64,000 nucleotides of DNA from positions 25,112 through 89,111 of the forward strand of contig NZ_VOEJ01000011.1 in the NCBI RefSeq assembly GCF_007846085.1, read 5' to 3'. This stretch comes from Mucilaginibacter pallidiroseus (GTDB lineage Bacteria; Bacteroidota; Bacteroidia; Sphingobacteriales; Sphingobacteriaceae). Below the pieces are notes generated by a model. That model had not been told where the DNA came from. It saw only the letters and a list, made by a program, of their open reading frames with translations, and did no database searches. The translations under genes and the position numbers were made by a program. Numbering within the stretch: the first letter of the stretch is position 1; every line of letters begins with the position of its first letter. Positions 1 to 8,539 of this stretch are shown here, in pieces.

Positions 1-225
1 CCCGACAAAATACAATGATTTTCCTGAGATTGGTACATCAGCCTGAATGGATCCGCCAATGCTCCAGTCGTAACGATGATGCATTGCCCCAACAGGAATA
101 CCTGCATCCGGACCGATACTAATGTAAGCAGATGGCGTTGTTTTTTCGCTTTGTGCAAATGCGCTCTTTAAATGTAGCGGTGCGATAATAATAAGTGTCA
201 GAAGAGATTTAATTAAGTTTTTCAT
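1..225 (-). CDS. Secreted or outer-membrane protein, N-terminal part only
   Basis: The reading frame is open from an ATG at 225 to the window edge (75 codons), so the C-terminus is missing. The first 25 residues form a clear signal peptide: Lys near the start, a hydrophobic LLTLIIIAPL core and an AFAQ cleavage site. The mature part begins SEKTTPSAYISIGPDAGIPVG and continues with alternating hydrophobic and glycine-rich residues, as in small Bacteroidota outer-membrane beta-barrel proteins. The family cannot be fixed from this fragment. Confidence 0.7.
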   Translation of the reverse strand, partial: MKNLIKSLLTLIIIAPLHLKSAFAQSEKTTPSAYISIGPDAGIPVGAMHHRYDWSIGGSIQADVPISGKSLYFVG

Positions 226-908
226 AATTGTTGTTATTAATAAAATAAAATGTTCGAACGAAACAAAAATGATGGTAAATGCCGGCTGAACTGATGACAT
301 TCATCAAAAAAGAGATTTGATAATAGTCAATGCATTTGTTTGACCGGCCACCCTTTGGTAACATTCCGTTTTCTTTATTACGGGACGGGACCGGGAGCTG
401 AAGAATCCTGGTAAATGGGGGAACAAACATTAATTTATTGACGATTGATCTTACAGGTCAACAGATATTTATTGCAAAAGTCAATGATTACCGTTTGATG
501 ATTTTCTAGTTTTACAGCAAGCTTAAGCCGGTTTGCGTCCTACGCACCGACAGCAGGTTAGCCGATCAACAAATATTTACATCATATCTTTACCATGAAA
601 ACAATTAAGCCGGTAGGTCCGGAACAGAACAAAGATGGTAGGCTTAATGCCAGAAAGGGCAGGGCTTATCCCAACAGAGAAAAAATGTTGCCACAAAAGC
701 CCGCCGCTATATCTCAAACAGGCAGCGGAGGTTTCCGCCCGGAGCCCGGAATGATGTTCGCGATGCTTTGGAATAATTTGTTCTGACCTGTGCCGGAAAC
801 CGCCGCCACAGCCTTGTAAGCGGATTGCTGCAGTGCTTTACGTCACTGAGGACCGGTTACCTTCTCCAGGGGATATCATTATGACCAGAGCATTATCCTT
901 TGATATCT
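226..908. other. Long intergenic stretch, no convincing gene
   Basis: About 680 bases lie between the secreted-protein gene (reading left) and the 3' end of the Crp-like gene. The only notable frame is a 63-codon plus-strand ORF at 595-786, starting ATGAAAACAATTAAGCC. It is basic and low in complexity, with no recognisable domain or membrane segment. I see no RNA gene, terminator hairpin or repeat here. The promoter of the leftward gene should lie just right of 225. Confidence 0.4.
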
Positions 909-1589
909 TCAACGCTTCCTTACCCTGCTGAGGGTTTCCGGTTTTATCCCGAGATAGGAAGCAAGCATGTTTTGAGAAAAACGTTGTATGTATTCAGGAT
1001 AGCAACTGATCAGGTCTTGATACTTTTCCTCTGCTGTCATGCTTATTGCGGCATGAATTCTCTTTTGCGTAGCGATGGCCAGCTGCTTATTTTGCAGACG
1101 TGTCATTTCGGCGACAGCGGGGATGGCTTGTCCCAGCGCGTCAAGCTGACCGGGTGTGAACTGAACAATATGGGTTTTCTCGATCGCCTCAATATTGTAG
1201 ATTGAGGAAGTTTGCAAACCCATGCTTTCACGGTCTGCGATCCAGCTGTTCTCCGTACCCAGGATAACGATCGCTTCCTGTCCCCGCTCATTAACAGAGT
1301 ACATTTTTAAAGCACCATTTGTCACAAAACTCATGTACCTGCAAACATCCCCTTCCTGCAGCAGGTACTGCCTTTTACGGAGAGTCTTGAATTTGGCAGC
1401 GTTGAGAACAATGCTTATTTCCTCGTCTGACAATCGTAAACCGGTCAGTTGCTGGATATATGTGCACAGGATATTAAAGGATTTTTCCTTTATGCCCTGA
1501 TCGCAAATAAATTTGATACCCGGAACAGGCCGCAGGCCTATACCTGCAACACTTAAGGCAGGAATTATTTTTGACGCTTCCATAATCAT
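909..1589 (-). CDS. Crp/Fnr family transcriptional regulator
   Basis: This 226-residue protein has a cyclic-nucleotide-binding-like jelly roll at about residues 55-150 (RQYLLQEGDVCRYMSFVTNGALKMY) and a C-terminal helix-turn-helix ending QNMLASYLGIKPETLSRVRKR, typical of the Bacteroidota Crp/Fnr group. The RLSDEEI motif near residue 52 is the usual N-terminus of this family, so the first 35-40 residues are extra or the true start is a non-ATG codon further in. There is no Fnr-type cysteine cluster, so an iron-sulfur oxygen sensor is unlikely. Upstream lies a strong sigma-54-like promoter and a palindrome, which would place this regulator under the sigma-54 activators of the window. Confidence 0.85.
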   Translation of the reverse strand: MIMEASKIIPALSVAGIGLRPVPGIKFICDQGIKEKSFNILCTYIQQLTGLRLSDEEISIVLNAAKFKTLRKRQYLLQEGDVCRYMSFVTNGALKMYSVNERGQEAIVILGTENSWIADRESMGLQTSSIYNIEAIEKTHIVQFTPGQLDALGQAIPAVAEMTRLQNKQLAIATQKRIHAAISMTAEEKYQDLISCYPEYIQRFSQNMLASYLGIKPETLSRVRKR

Positions 1590-1608
1590 AGATATTTATG
1601 AACCCCAT

Positions 1609-1629
1609 ATGCCAAAATAAATGCCATTG
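1609..1629 (-). promoter_or_regulatory. Sigma-54-like -24/-12 promoter of the Crp-like gene
   Basis: On the minus strand this reads CAATGGCATTTATTTTGGCAT. The TGGCATT block and the TTGGC block have GG-N10-GG spacing, close to the consensus TGGCAYR-N4-TTGCW. It ends about 20 bases before the annotated ATG, so the transcript leader would be very short. A palindrome lies about 55 bp further upstream. Confidence 0.55.
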
Positions 1630-1682
1630 TATTAATGTGCTAATTATCAGTATTTTATAATTTATATCATCTAAATTTCTAA

Positions 1683-1695
1683 CGGTATATCGCCG
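1683..1695. promoter_or_regulatory. Candidate activator palindrome upstream of the Crp-like gene
   Basis: CGGTATATCGCCG has inverted CGG/CCG arms around an AT-rich centre. It is a weaker member of the palindrome family found before the NDH-2/DoxX, ccoN, sdhC and TonB receptor genes, and it sits upstream of a sigma-54-like promoter. Confidence 0.4.
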
Positions 1696-1856
1696 AACGA
1701 CTTCATCTCATCTGTTATGACCGCTGCGGCATTTCTTTGAATTTTTTAAAGCCCGGGCACATTCTGAATTTTTCTATCCGGAAATTCAGAAGGCAATCCA
1801 TTACGTGAAGGACTGAAAATGGATTGCCCCGTTAAATTCGCTATAAGGCGACGTAA

Positions 1857-1883
1857 CAAAAAAGCCGGGCGTTAACCCGGCTT
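1857..1883 (-). terminator. Rho-independent terminator after the NmrA-like SDR gene
   Basis: On the minus strand an 8-bp stem AAGCCGGG/CCCGGCTT with a six-base loop is followed by a run of T. It lies about 110 bases beyond the stop codon of the SDR gene at 1994-2749 and would end leftward transcription. Confidence 0.75.
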
Positions 1884-1993
1884 CTGAAGGCGCTGTCGCC
1901 GGTACAGAAAGATCCTGCAGAAAGAACAGGAAACTAAGAATAAATTGAAAAAAACTGAACCTTCCTGATAATGACAAGCATCTGCCTTCGCTT

Positions 1994-2749
1994 TTATTGA
2001 CTGGCTTTCTGAAAATGTTCTTCAAACCATTCGGAGAATGACTGAGCAGATGTCCAGTCTGCAGATTCAGGAGAAAGACGATCGTCGGTAACTAATACAC
2101 CATCATAGCCGACTTTCTCATCCGCAACCACATTTCGGCTGTCATGTATTTTACTGAGGTAGCTACCAACGATATCCGGCAGGCTATAACGTTTCGGTCC
2201 GGCGATATTGATGACGCGGTTAAATGGCGATGCAAGAACAAGCTCAGCCAGTTTATGGGCTACATCTCTTGATGCGATAGGCTGGACGATCGCCGGAGTG
2301 ATGTGAACAATCCCCTCCTGGTTGTACATGTCTGCGAGCGGCCCCATAAACTCATAGAATTGTGTGGCTCTGACAATTGTGTAAGGAATGCCGCTTTGGA
2401 CAACAATGGATTCCTGTATCTCTTTTGCCCGGAAATAGTTGCTTTCCGTAAGTCTGGGTGTACCGACGATCGATAAAACCACATAATGTCTGATGCCGGC
2501 CTCTTTTGCTGCAGCGACCAGATTTTTTCCTGATTGCTCAAAGAAGGCCAGTGACTCATTGTATACGGGTGAATTTGAGACGTCGATCACGGCATCTGCG
2601 CCTGAGAGTGCATCCGCAAGTCCAACACCTGTGATCGTGTTGATCCCTTTTGCCGGTGATGCCGCTAATGTTTCATGACCGAGTGACTGAAGTTTTTCAA
2701 CAAGCTGGGTACCGATAAGACCAGTACCACCGATTACTACTATTTTCAT
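1994..2749 (-). CDS. NmrA-like NAD(P)-binding SDR family protein, copy 1
   Basis: This 251-residue protein is an atypical extended SDR of the NmrA/NAD(P)H-binding type. The Rossmann motif GGTGLIG is at residues 7-13, HYVVLSIVGT at about 90-99 and the substrate-side motif IPYTIVRATQFYEF at about 120-133. There is no classical YxxxK pair. It follows a cupin gene transcribed in the same direction, and the same cupin-SDR order recurs at 32386-33609. A third paralogue is at 60591-61337. The 209-bp gap to the cupin contains a palindrome and a good sigma-54-like promoter, so it can be expressed separately from the cupin. Substrate unknown; quinone or flavin-type nucleotide substrates are usual in the family. 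Confidence 0.85.
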   Translation of the reverse strand: MKIVVIGGTGLIGTQLVEKLQSLGHETLAASPAKGINTITGVGLADALSGADAVIDVSNSPVYNESLAFFEQSGKNLVAAAKEAGIRHYVVLSIVGTPRLTESNYFRAKEIQESIVVQSGIPYTIVRATQFYEFMGPLADMYNQEGIVHITPAIVQPIASRDVAHKLAELVLASPFNRVINIAGPKRYSLPDIVGSYLSKIHDSRNVVADEKVGYDGVLVTDDRLSPESADWTSAQSFSEWFEEHFQKASQ

Positions 2750-2805
2750 ATTAAAATGATTTGATGCTCCCGTACAATCGAAAGCATTAAGGTTTAACTA
2801 CACTT

Positions 2806-2826
2806 TTCAAGTTATATGCCAATGGC
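2806..2826 (-). promoter_or_regulatory. Sigma-54-like promoter of NmrA-like SDR copy 1
   Basis: The minus strand reads CATTGGCATATAACTTGAA, with TGGCATA-N4-TTGAA and exact GG-N10-GA spacing. It lies about 60 bases before the start codon and about 80 bases downstream of a palindrome at 2904-2917. Confidence 0.55.
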
Positions 2827-2903
2827 TAAATTATTGTATAACAGAGTTCTATATCATTCTTTGATTTTGACTGGGCACTAAATATCGCGGATAGCCCCCT
2901 GGT

Positions 2904-2917
2904 CACGAAATATAGTG
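2904..2917. promoter_or_regulatory. Candidate activator palindrome upstream of SDR copy 1
   Basis: CACGAAATATAGTG has CAC/GTG arms around an AT-rich centre and lies between the cupin and SDR genes. A second partial copy, AAATATCGCGG, lies at 2880-2890. Both belong to the palindrome family described under findings. Confidence 0.45.
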
Positions 2918-2958
2918 TGCAGCCATAAAGCCGTATCTCAGACTTTATGGCTTCATCG

Positions 2959-3384
2959 TTATTTCTTTTCCGGGACCAGGAACGGTTTCCCGTTATCTCC
3001 TATAAAGACCGCAAGCAATTTTGCAGGTTTCTTTTTGCTCACGTTTCGCGTGCCGTTATGCAGGCCGTTCGGCTCTTCGTAAAAGGCCTCACCTTTTTTG
3101 TAACGATACTTTTTCCCCTCGAAAGTCGATTCCAGTTCCCCTTCAAGAACGTATCCGAAAGTGGGTATAGGGTGGCGGTGTGCAGATGAGCTTTCACCTG
3201 GTGCAAAATTTACGACTACCATTTTGAATTCCTGATTATTCAGTGATGCGGTGTTCAGCAGTTTTGAAAAAATGACCTTTGGCGGTGTGGCTGTTACTTC
3301 CGGCATATCCATTTTATGCTGGGCTTTAGCACTGACCACGAAAAGGCCGCACACAGCCATTAAAGTTAATTGTACTTTTTTCAT
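2959..3384 (-). CDS. Secreted cupin-domain protein, copy 1
   Basis: This 141-residue protein has a signal peptide (MKKVQLTLMAVCGLFVVSAKAQ) followed by a single cupin_2 barrel. The first cupin motif gives HRHPIPTFGYVLEGELE (His ligands and Glu) and the second begins around EEPNGLHNGTRN. It is likely a periplasmic metal-binding beta-barrel; substrate unknown. It is very similar, by eye, to the cupin at 32386-32814, including the stretches VTATPPKVIFSKLLNT and HRHPIPTFGYVLEGELE. Both copies are followed by an NmrA-like SDR, so the pair was duplicated as a unit. Confidence 0.85.
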   Translation of the reverse strand: MKKVQLTLMAVCGLFVVSAKAQHKMDMPEVTATPPKVIFSKLLNTASLNNQEFKMVVVNFAPGESSSAHRHPIPTFGYVLEGELESTFEGKKYRYKKGEAFYEEPNGLHNGTRNVSKKKPAKLLAVFIGDNGKPFLVPEKK

Positions 3385-3464
3385 TTTATATATGTATCAA
3401 GTTTTTCTGCAGGCGACATTACCGGCAGGTTGAATGACCTTAATTAAAAGAGGATTTGAAGCCG

Positions 3465-6140
3465 TCAGCTCGTATGCCCACGCCTGATACCCAGTCTTTT
3501 CATTTTTGAATTTAGTGTGGTAGGCGGAACACCCAGGATGTCCGCGGCGTTACCTTTGCCGGCAATCCGTCCTGCGCAGTAGCTGAGCACATTCAGAATA
3601 TGTTCCCTTTCGTTTTCATCAATTGTTCTTAATGAAAACTGAACCTCTGAATCCGGGACATTTACCGAATCGTCTTTCACGGCAGGAAGCGGAATGTGTC
3701 TGATCACACTGTCGCCGGTCAGCAGAATACTTCTTTCTATCATGTGTTCCAGTTCACGTATATTGCCCGGCCATGCGTAACGTTTAAGATCTTCAAGCGC
3801 TTTGGGACCGATCCCTGTAATTTGTTTTCCACATCGCTTGCTGTATTTTTCGATAAAATGGTTCACAAGGATCTCAATATCTTCTCTCCGTTTGCGAAGC
3901 GGCGGCAGATCAATAGGAAAAATGTTCAGCCGGTAATAAAGATCTCTTCGAAACCTTCCTGCAGCCATTTCTTCTTCAAGATCCCTGTTTGTAGCAGCAA
4001 CGATACGTACATCTACCCCAATAGTTGTTCTTCCGCCTACGCGTTCGATCTCTTTTTCCTGCAGGGCCCGGAGTAATTTTACCTGTAGATCAAGTGGCAT
4101 TTCACCTACTTCGTCGAGAAAAAGTGTACTGCCGTTGGCGAGTTCAAACTTTCCCAGTCTACGTTCTGTTGCGCCGGTAAAACTCCCTTTTTCGTGACCG
4201 AATAGTTCACTTTCAATCAGATTGGCCGGAATAGCTGCGCAGTTGACTTTGATCATCACTTTGTCCTTCCTTGGTGAATTGTTGTGTATGGCACGCGCGA
4301 AGAGCTCTTTTCCGGTACCTGTTTCCCCCAGGATAAGAACCGTGCTGCTGGACTTGGCTACCTGTGATACCAGTTGATAAACGCCTTTAAGAGAGCTGCT
4401 TTCGCCGATGATCTCTGAGGTGTTATGAAGCGTGCTGATTTCTTCTGAGAGGTATGTTTTTTCAACTTCCAATTGCTGGCGGTATTTCTCAGTTTCTTTT
4501 AACTGCGCTTCTAAGGCCTTATGTGCCTGGATATTAGTAATTACGATACCGATCTGTGAGCAGAAGCTGTCGAATATCTGGCGGTCCCTTTTGATGATAC
4601 GCATGTCGCTGCAATTCATGATCATCATACCTGCAATGTTTTCACCAAGCTTGATGGTGGTGCCCACCAGAATGTCCTCCGGCGTCAGGGCAAGGAGTTG
4701 GCCAAGGATATTGTTGTCCAGACTGTTGTTCGGAAATCTCGCCGGCGCCGGATTTTTCAGGATCTCCGCGTAAAAATCAGAAGCCAGTGGTACCGGTTTT
4801 TTGATCAGTTCAGCGAAACCAGGATCTTTGCTTAGGAGCTGTTCATGATCGTAAAAGAAAGGCTGTCCTGTTGACTGATCTTTAGAAATCAACAATACTG
4901 CGAAAGCTTTGACGCTGAGAATTTCAGCCATTTGCTTTTTGATGATGCGGGATAATGCACGGATATCTTTTGTCATACGCAGTTCTATTCCGAATGACAG
5001 CATCGTCGATTTGAACGAAAGTAATTTGTTGACCTGCTGCAGCGCCATTACATTTGATACCGCGACGGAGGCCAGATGTCCTATACCGGTCATCAATGCC
5101 ATCAGGTTAGCGGTCAGCGGTTTGGACTCTTCAAAAAAGAAGGTCAGGATGCCTATCGTTTTTTCTTCGGTTCTGAATGCAAGCCCCCAGACCATTTTAA
5201 TACCGCTTTCCCTGTTTACGCGCAGATAGAGAGGCAGTTCCTCAGCAGCATAAGACTCGAGATCAATGCTCACAGGGTAGGGCGAAGAACTGATCATTTT
5301 TACAAATTGGTCTTTTAACTCATAACTCTTTGACCTTAGATGATCGTAATCAGGATGGTTCCTGGATTTGGATGAAGGGTCCAGCAGGAAAAGATTAAAC
5401 GTATGACGATTTTCATCATGTGTTGCAATGGCAATGTGACTGAATCCCAGGTAATTTTTTAACCGTTTGGTAAGTGCTTCATGTAGCTGTTCGTGGTCTT
5501 TTACTTTCGCGATAGAAGTGCTGAGTGCCAGTAGTAATTCCCGCTCTTCCTGTTGTTTCTCAACTTTCTTGTTGATAATAATCCTGCTTACGGTCAGGCT
5601 GATCTGGTCGAACAACAACTGAATCGATGCAGAATGATAAGAGATAGCTGTTTTGTCGCTGTTCAACATAAATATGCACAGTCCTGTTATTTCACTTCCA
5701 TTACGTAACTCGAACAGTCGATATAAATTCTTGTTATGTGCACAAAAATTTATTAAGAAAGGCTCTGCACTCTGAGCGGCGATCATTTCTTCTATATCTA
5801 ATGGCCGGTTCGTACGTTCGAAAAAAGAAACCCCATCGCACTCCGGTGTTGCTAAAAGGGATACTGATGATTTAAATGTCGATGAGGCAGGAACATCGTC
5901 CTCCATTGATAAATTGTGAAGCACTCCGATCTCCGGCTCCAGTGAAAAGATTGCAAATTCCCTTATACCCAAAGCCGGCGACACCAGGCTTTTCATCAGT
6001 TGATATAATTCTTTTGCAGATTGTATTCCCGCGAGTGTCCGGGTGAAACTGGAAAGTGATTCCAGCTGGTCCATTGTGTCGGATAACCAGGAGGGCGAGT
6101 CATTCAATGAGGGATTGGAAATATTTAAAGATTCGGTCAT
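3465..6140 (-). CDS. Sigma-54-dependent activator with GAF domains (FhlA-type)
   Basis: The protein activates sigma-54 RNA polymerase. Its N-terminal half (about 560 residues) looks like three GAF-type sensor modules with a short coiled segment, then a complete AAA+ module with Walker A GETGTGKE, the sigma-54 contact loop GSFTGA (usual form GAFTGA), Walker B TLFLDEVGE and arginine finger region, then a Fis-type HTH ending PPTTLNSKMKRLGIR. There is no receiver domain, so a bound small ligand or redox signal is expected. The frame can start at 6203, but that ATG lies inside a sigma-54-like -24 box; I prefer the start at 6140 (MTESLNISN), giving 891 residues. It is divergent from the receiver-type activator at 6573. 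Confidence 0.9.
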   Translation of the reverse strand: MTESLNISNPSLNDSPSWLSDTMDQLESLSSFTRTLAGIQSAKELYQLMKSLVSPALGIREFAIFSLEPEIGVLHNLSMEDDVPASSTFKSSVSLLATPECDGVSFFERTNRPLDIEEMIAAQSAEPFLINFCAHNKNLYRLFELRNGSEITGLCIFMLNSDKTAISYHSASIQLLFDQISLTVSRIIINKKVEKQQEERELLLALSTSIAKVKDHEQLHEALTKRLKNYLGFSHIAIATHDENRHTFNLFLLDPSSKSRNHPDYDHLRSKSYELKDQFVKMISSSPYPVSIDLESYAAEELPLYLRVNRESGIKMVWGLAFRTEEKTIGILTFFFEESKPLTANLMALMTGIGHLASVAVSNVMALQQVNKLLSFKSTMLSFGIELRMTKDIRALSRIIKKQMAEILSVKAFAVLLISKDQSTGQPFFYDHEQLLSKDPGFAELIKKPVPLASDFYAEILKNPAPARFPNNSLDNNILGQLLALTPEDILVGTTIKLGENIAGMMIMNCSDMRIIKRDRQIFDSFCSQIGIVITNIQAHKALEAQLKETEKYRQQLEVEKTYLSEEISTLHNTSEIIGESSSLKGVYQLVSQVAKSSSTVLILGETGTGKELFARAIHNNSPRKDKVMIKVNCAAIPANLIESELFGHEKGSFTGATERRLGKFELANGSTLFLDEVGEMPLDLQVKLLRALQEKEIERVGGRTTIGVDVRIVAATNRDLEEEMAAGRFRRDLYYRLNIFPIDLPPLRKRREDIEILVNHFIEKYSKRCGKQITGIGPKALEDLKRYAWPGNIRELEHMIERSILLTGDSVIRHIPLPAVKDDSVNVPDSEVQFSLRTIDENEREHILNVLSYCAGRIAGKGNAADILGVPPTTLNSKMKRLGIRRGHTS

Positions 6141-6186
6141 TGTTACAGGGATAGATGTGAATGGATTTGATTGCCTTAGCGCTTTT

Positions 6187-6204
6187 AACCAAAGATGTGC
6201 CATA
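6187..6204 (-). promoter_or_regulatory. Sigma-54-like promoter of the GAF activator (autoregulation)
   Basis: The minus strand reads TATGGCACATCTTTGGTT: a TGGCACA -24 block and a TTGGT-like -12 block with GG-N10-GT spacing. It overlaps the upstream ATG at 6203 and would give a leader of roughly 35-40 bases before the ATG at 6140, so it decides the start. Palindromes lie 40-90 bp upstream. Confidence 0.5.
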
Positions 6205-6243
6205 CGCCTAAAAGGTGTAAGAGGGCACCTTGTGTAAGAAAAT

Positions 6244-6293
6244 CGACGTTATTTCGTTCGTTCAGGAAAAATCAGCCGATGATATTTCGTCGG
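6244..6293. promoter_or_regulatory. Two candidate activator sites in the divergent activator region
   Basis: CGACGTTATTTCGTTCG (6244-6260) and CCGATGATATTTCGTCGG (6276-6293) lie 32 bases apart. The second is an 18-base inverted repeat with seven of nine pairs matching. They lie between the two divergent sigma-54 activator genes and could serve either or both. Confidence 0.5.
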
Positions 6294-6572
6294 TTGTCTG
6301 GAATTAAACCATGCCATTTTTTTGGCTTTGCACTAAGCAGTGTCTCCATATGGAACGCTTTGGAAAAGGGTTTGAAAAACTGCAATAAATTGCCGACTTT
6401 AGTTCTGATTACATCATTTACGAATATTTACCCTGCGATAGGGAGAGCATTTGATTAAGTCCTGAACCTCGGATTCTGACAAAAAAATCTGGCTTATGCT
6501 AAACAAATTGTCATCTAAATGATAGGATTTCAGTCATAAGGCTGCATCTCTTTCGTGATTTTGGTGCCATTT

Positions 6573-8480
6573 ATGAAAAAAATATTGATCGTCGAAGACG
6601 AGTTCCTGGTATCTCAGCATATCAAATCGGTACTTCGGGATTCGGGCTTTAAAGTTTCCGGCGTTGCTGATAATGTAGAAGAGGCGCTGTCATTAACAAA
6701 GGAGCATTCGCCCGATCTTGTTCTTGTTGACATCCAGCTGAAAGGGGATCTTTCAGGAATCGATCTCGCGCGTAGTCTTGCTGCCGAAAATATCCCGATT
6801 GTTTTTCTGACAGCGAATTTCGAGGGGAGTACGCTGGAGCAGGCCAAAGAGACGCTTCCCCTGGGTTTTATCGTTAAGCCGTTCCGTGAATTCGATCTGT
6901 TGACCACGCTGGATGTGGCTTTCTACCGGCATCAGCACATGCTGGATTCCCGTTATAAAGAAGAGCAGGACCTGGATAGGAAACTGCGCGGCATCACGGA
7001 TGCGATCAAAGATGAAAAGACGCTTTTCATCCGGATAGCAGAGGTTTTGCAGCCGCATGTGCCATTTGATTACCTTAATATCGTCAACCTGGTCAGTGAC
7101 CGCTCACCGGAGATAAATTCAGGGCTTCTGAGGGTCGGCTTTGAGGAATACCAATACATTGGTGACGAGGGATTCAGGAATATCGCAGGTCAGAAAAAAG
7201 GCATCCCGGGAGCTGCTAATTTAATAGAGTATGGCATTACCAGGCAAAAGATTTATAGTGATAGCGACTTTGAAAACTTATTTGACGTGAGTCCGCGAAG
7301 CAAATTGCTTAGCGGTATTTACGATCTGCGATCGGCGATCCTTTTTCCGGTAGAAGCCGAGAACAATGACATGATCCGGATCGAGTTTTATAACCGGCGT
7401 TCAAATATTTACAGTCAGCATCATCTGGTCCTTCTGAGCCGTATACAAACATTGCTGCACAATCTGTTTACCCGTAAGGTTTCTGTACAACCTTTGAAAA
7501 CGGGATTGAGAAAAGGTGGAGGCGAAAGTGGTACCTCCGGAGATTTTGACGGTATGGTGGGCACTAGTTCTGCTATGTTATCTGTGCTGGACAAGATCGA
7601 GATCGTGGCACCGCTCGATACATCCGTTCTTATACTGGGCGAAAGCGGTACGGGTAAAGAAAGGGTAGCGAGAAGTATTCATGCGCGCTCGATACGAAAA
7701 GATAAGCCGTTTGTTATTGTCAATTGCGCGTCCTTACCTGTTAATCTCGTTGAAAGCGAATTATTCGGTCATGAGAAGGGGGCTTTTACGGGAGCGGTGG
7801 AAAAAAGGGAAGGAAAGTTCGAGATCGCAAACGGCGGGACTATATTTCTGGATGAGATCGGCGAGCTCACCATGGACGTGCAGGTTAAGCTGCTGAGGGT
7901 ACTGCAGGAACAGGAGATCGACAGGATCGGCGGCCGGGGCCCTATAAAGATAGATGTCAGGATTATTGCCGCAACCAACCGGGACCTGGAGGTTGAAATG
8001 GAGAACGGTCGCTTCAGACTGGATCTTTATTACCGTCTTTTTGTTTTTCCGGTAAGCGTGCCGGCATTAAGAGAAAGGGTAGAAGATATTGCGGCACTGA
8101 CGGATTTTTTTGTCACACGCTATGCCCTGCGCTATAAAAAAGGGGTTAGCGGCGTTTCCGACGAGCTTATGGAGAAAATGATAAATTATTCATGGCCCGG
8201 GAATGTCCGTGAGCTGGAACATTTTATCGAGCGCTCCTTACTAATGACAAAAGGGACGATCATAACGGATGCGGAAATGCCAAAACAAAGCAGACTGATT
8301 CTTCCGGCTGCAGAAACTCCGGCAAGAATCAAAACAATTGATGAAAACGAAAGAGAATATATTCTTTCTGTCCTGAGCACCTGCAGCGGTAGAATAAGAG
8401 GGGCTAACGGTGCGGCTGCGGTTATGGGACTTCCTCCGACAACCCTGCACTCCAAAATGAAAAGACTGGGAATCAGATAG
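6573..8480 (+). CDS. Response regulator, receiver-GAF-AAA+ sigma-54 activator
   Basis: The product is a two-component sigma-54 activator of about 635 residues. A receiver domain occupies the first 120 residues (VEDE acidic pocket, phospho-acceptor Asp in LVLVDIQL, Thr in FLTAN, Lys in FIVKPF). A GAF-like linker follows to about residue 310, then AAA+ with GESGTGKE, GAFTGA, TIFLDEIGE, and a Fis-type HTH ending PPTTLHSKMKRLGIR. A GTG at 6555 would add six residues; the ATG at 6573 (MKKILIVEDE) fits the family. The kinase gene starts only 60 bp downstream, so the two are probably partners. Its HTH is nearly identical to that of the divergent GAF activator, suggesting overlapping targets. Confidence 0.92.
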   Translation: MKKILIVEDEFLVSQHIKSVLRDSGFKVSGVADNVEEALSLTKEHSPDLVLVDIQLKGDLSGIDLARSLAAENIPIVFLTANFEGSTLEQAKETLPLGFIVKPFREFDLLTTLDVAFYRHQHMLDSRYKEEQDLDRKLRGITDAIKDEKTLFIRIAEVLQPHVPFDYLNIVNLVSDRSPEINSGLLRVGFEEYQYIGDEGFRNIAGQKKGIPGAANLIEYGITRQKIYSDSDFENLFDVSPRSKLLSGIYDLRSAILFPVEAENNDMIRIEFYNRRSNIYSQHHLVLLSRIQTLLHNLFTRKVSVQPLKTGLRKGGGESGTSGDFDGMVGTSSAMLSVLDKIEIVAPLDTSVLILGESGTGKERVARSIHARSIRKDKPFVIVNCASLPVNLVESELFGHEKGAFTGAVEKREGKFEIANGGTIFLDEIGELTMDVQVKLLRVLQEQEIDRIGGRGPIKIDVRIIAATNRDLEVEMENGRFRLDLYYRLFVFPVSVPALRERVEDIAALTDFFVTRYALRYKKGVSGVSDELMEKMINYSWPGNVRELEHFIERSLLMTKGTIITDAEMPKQSRLILPAAETPARIKTIDENEREYILSVLSTCSGRIRGANGAAAVMGLPPTTLHSKMKRLGIR

Positions 8481-8539
8481 GTTTGCATCAGGTAATTGTT
8501 TGAAATCGCGGCTACGGGTTAATTAAGCGTTGACTGAAA

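Noticed and set aside
595..786. 63-codon plus-strand ORF
   Set aside because: No recognisable domain, signal peptide or neighbour support; likely chance.
1801..2025. 74-codon minus-strand ORF over the SDR end and terminator
   Set aside because: It runs through a rho-independent terminator and overlaps the SDR gene in another frame.
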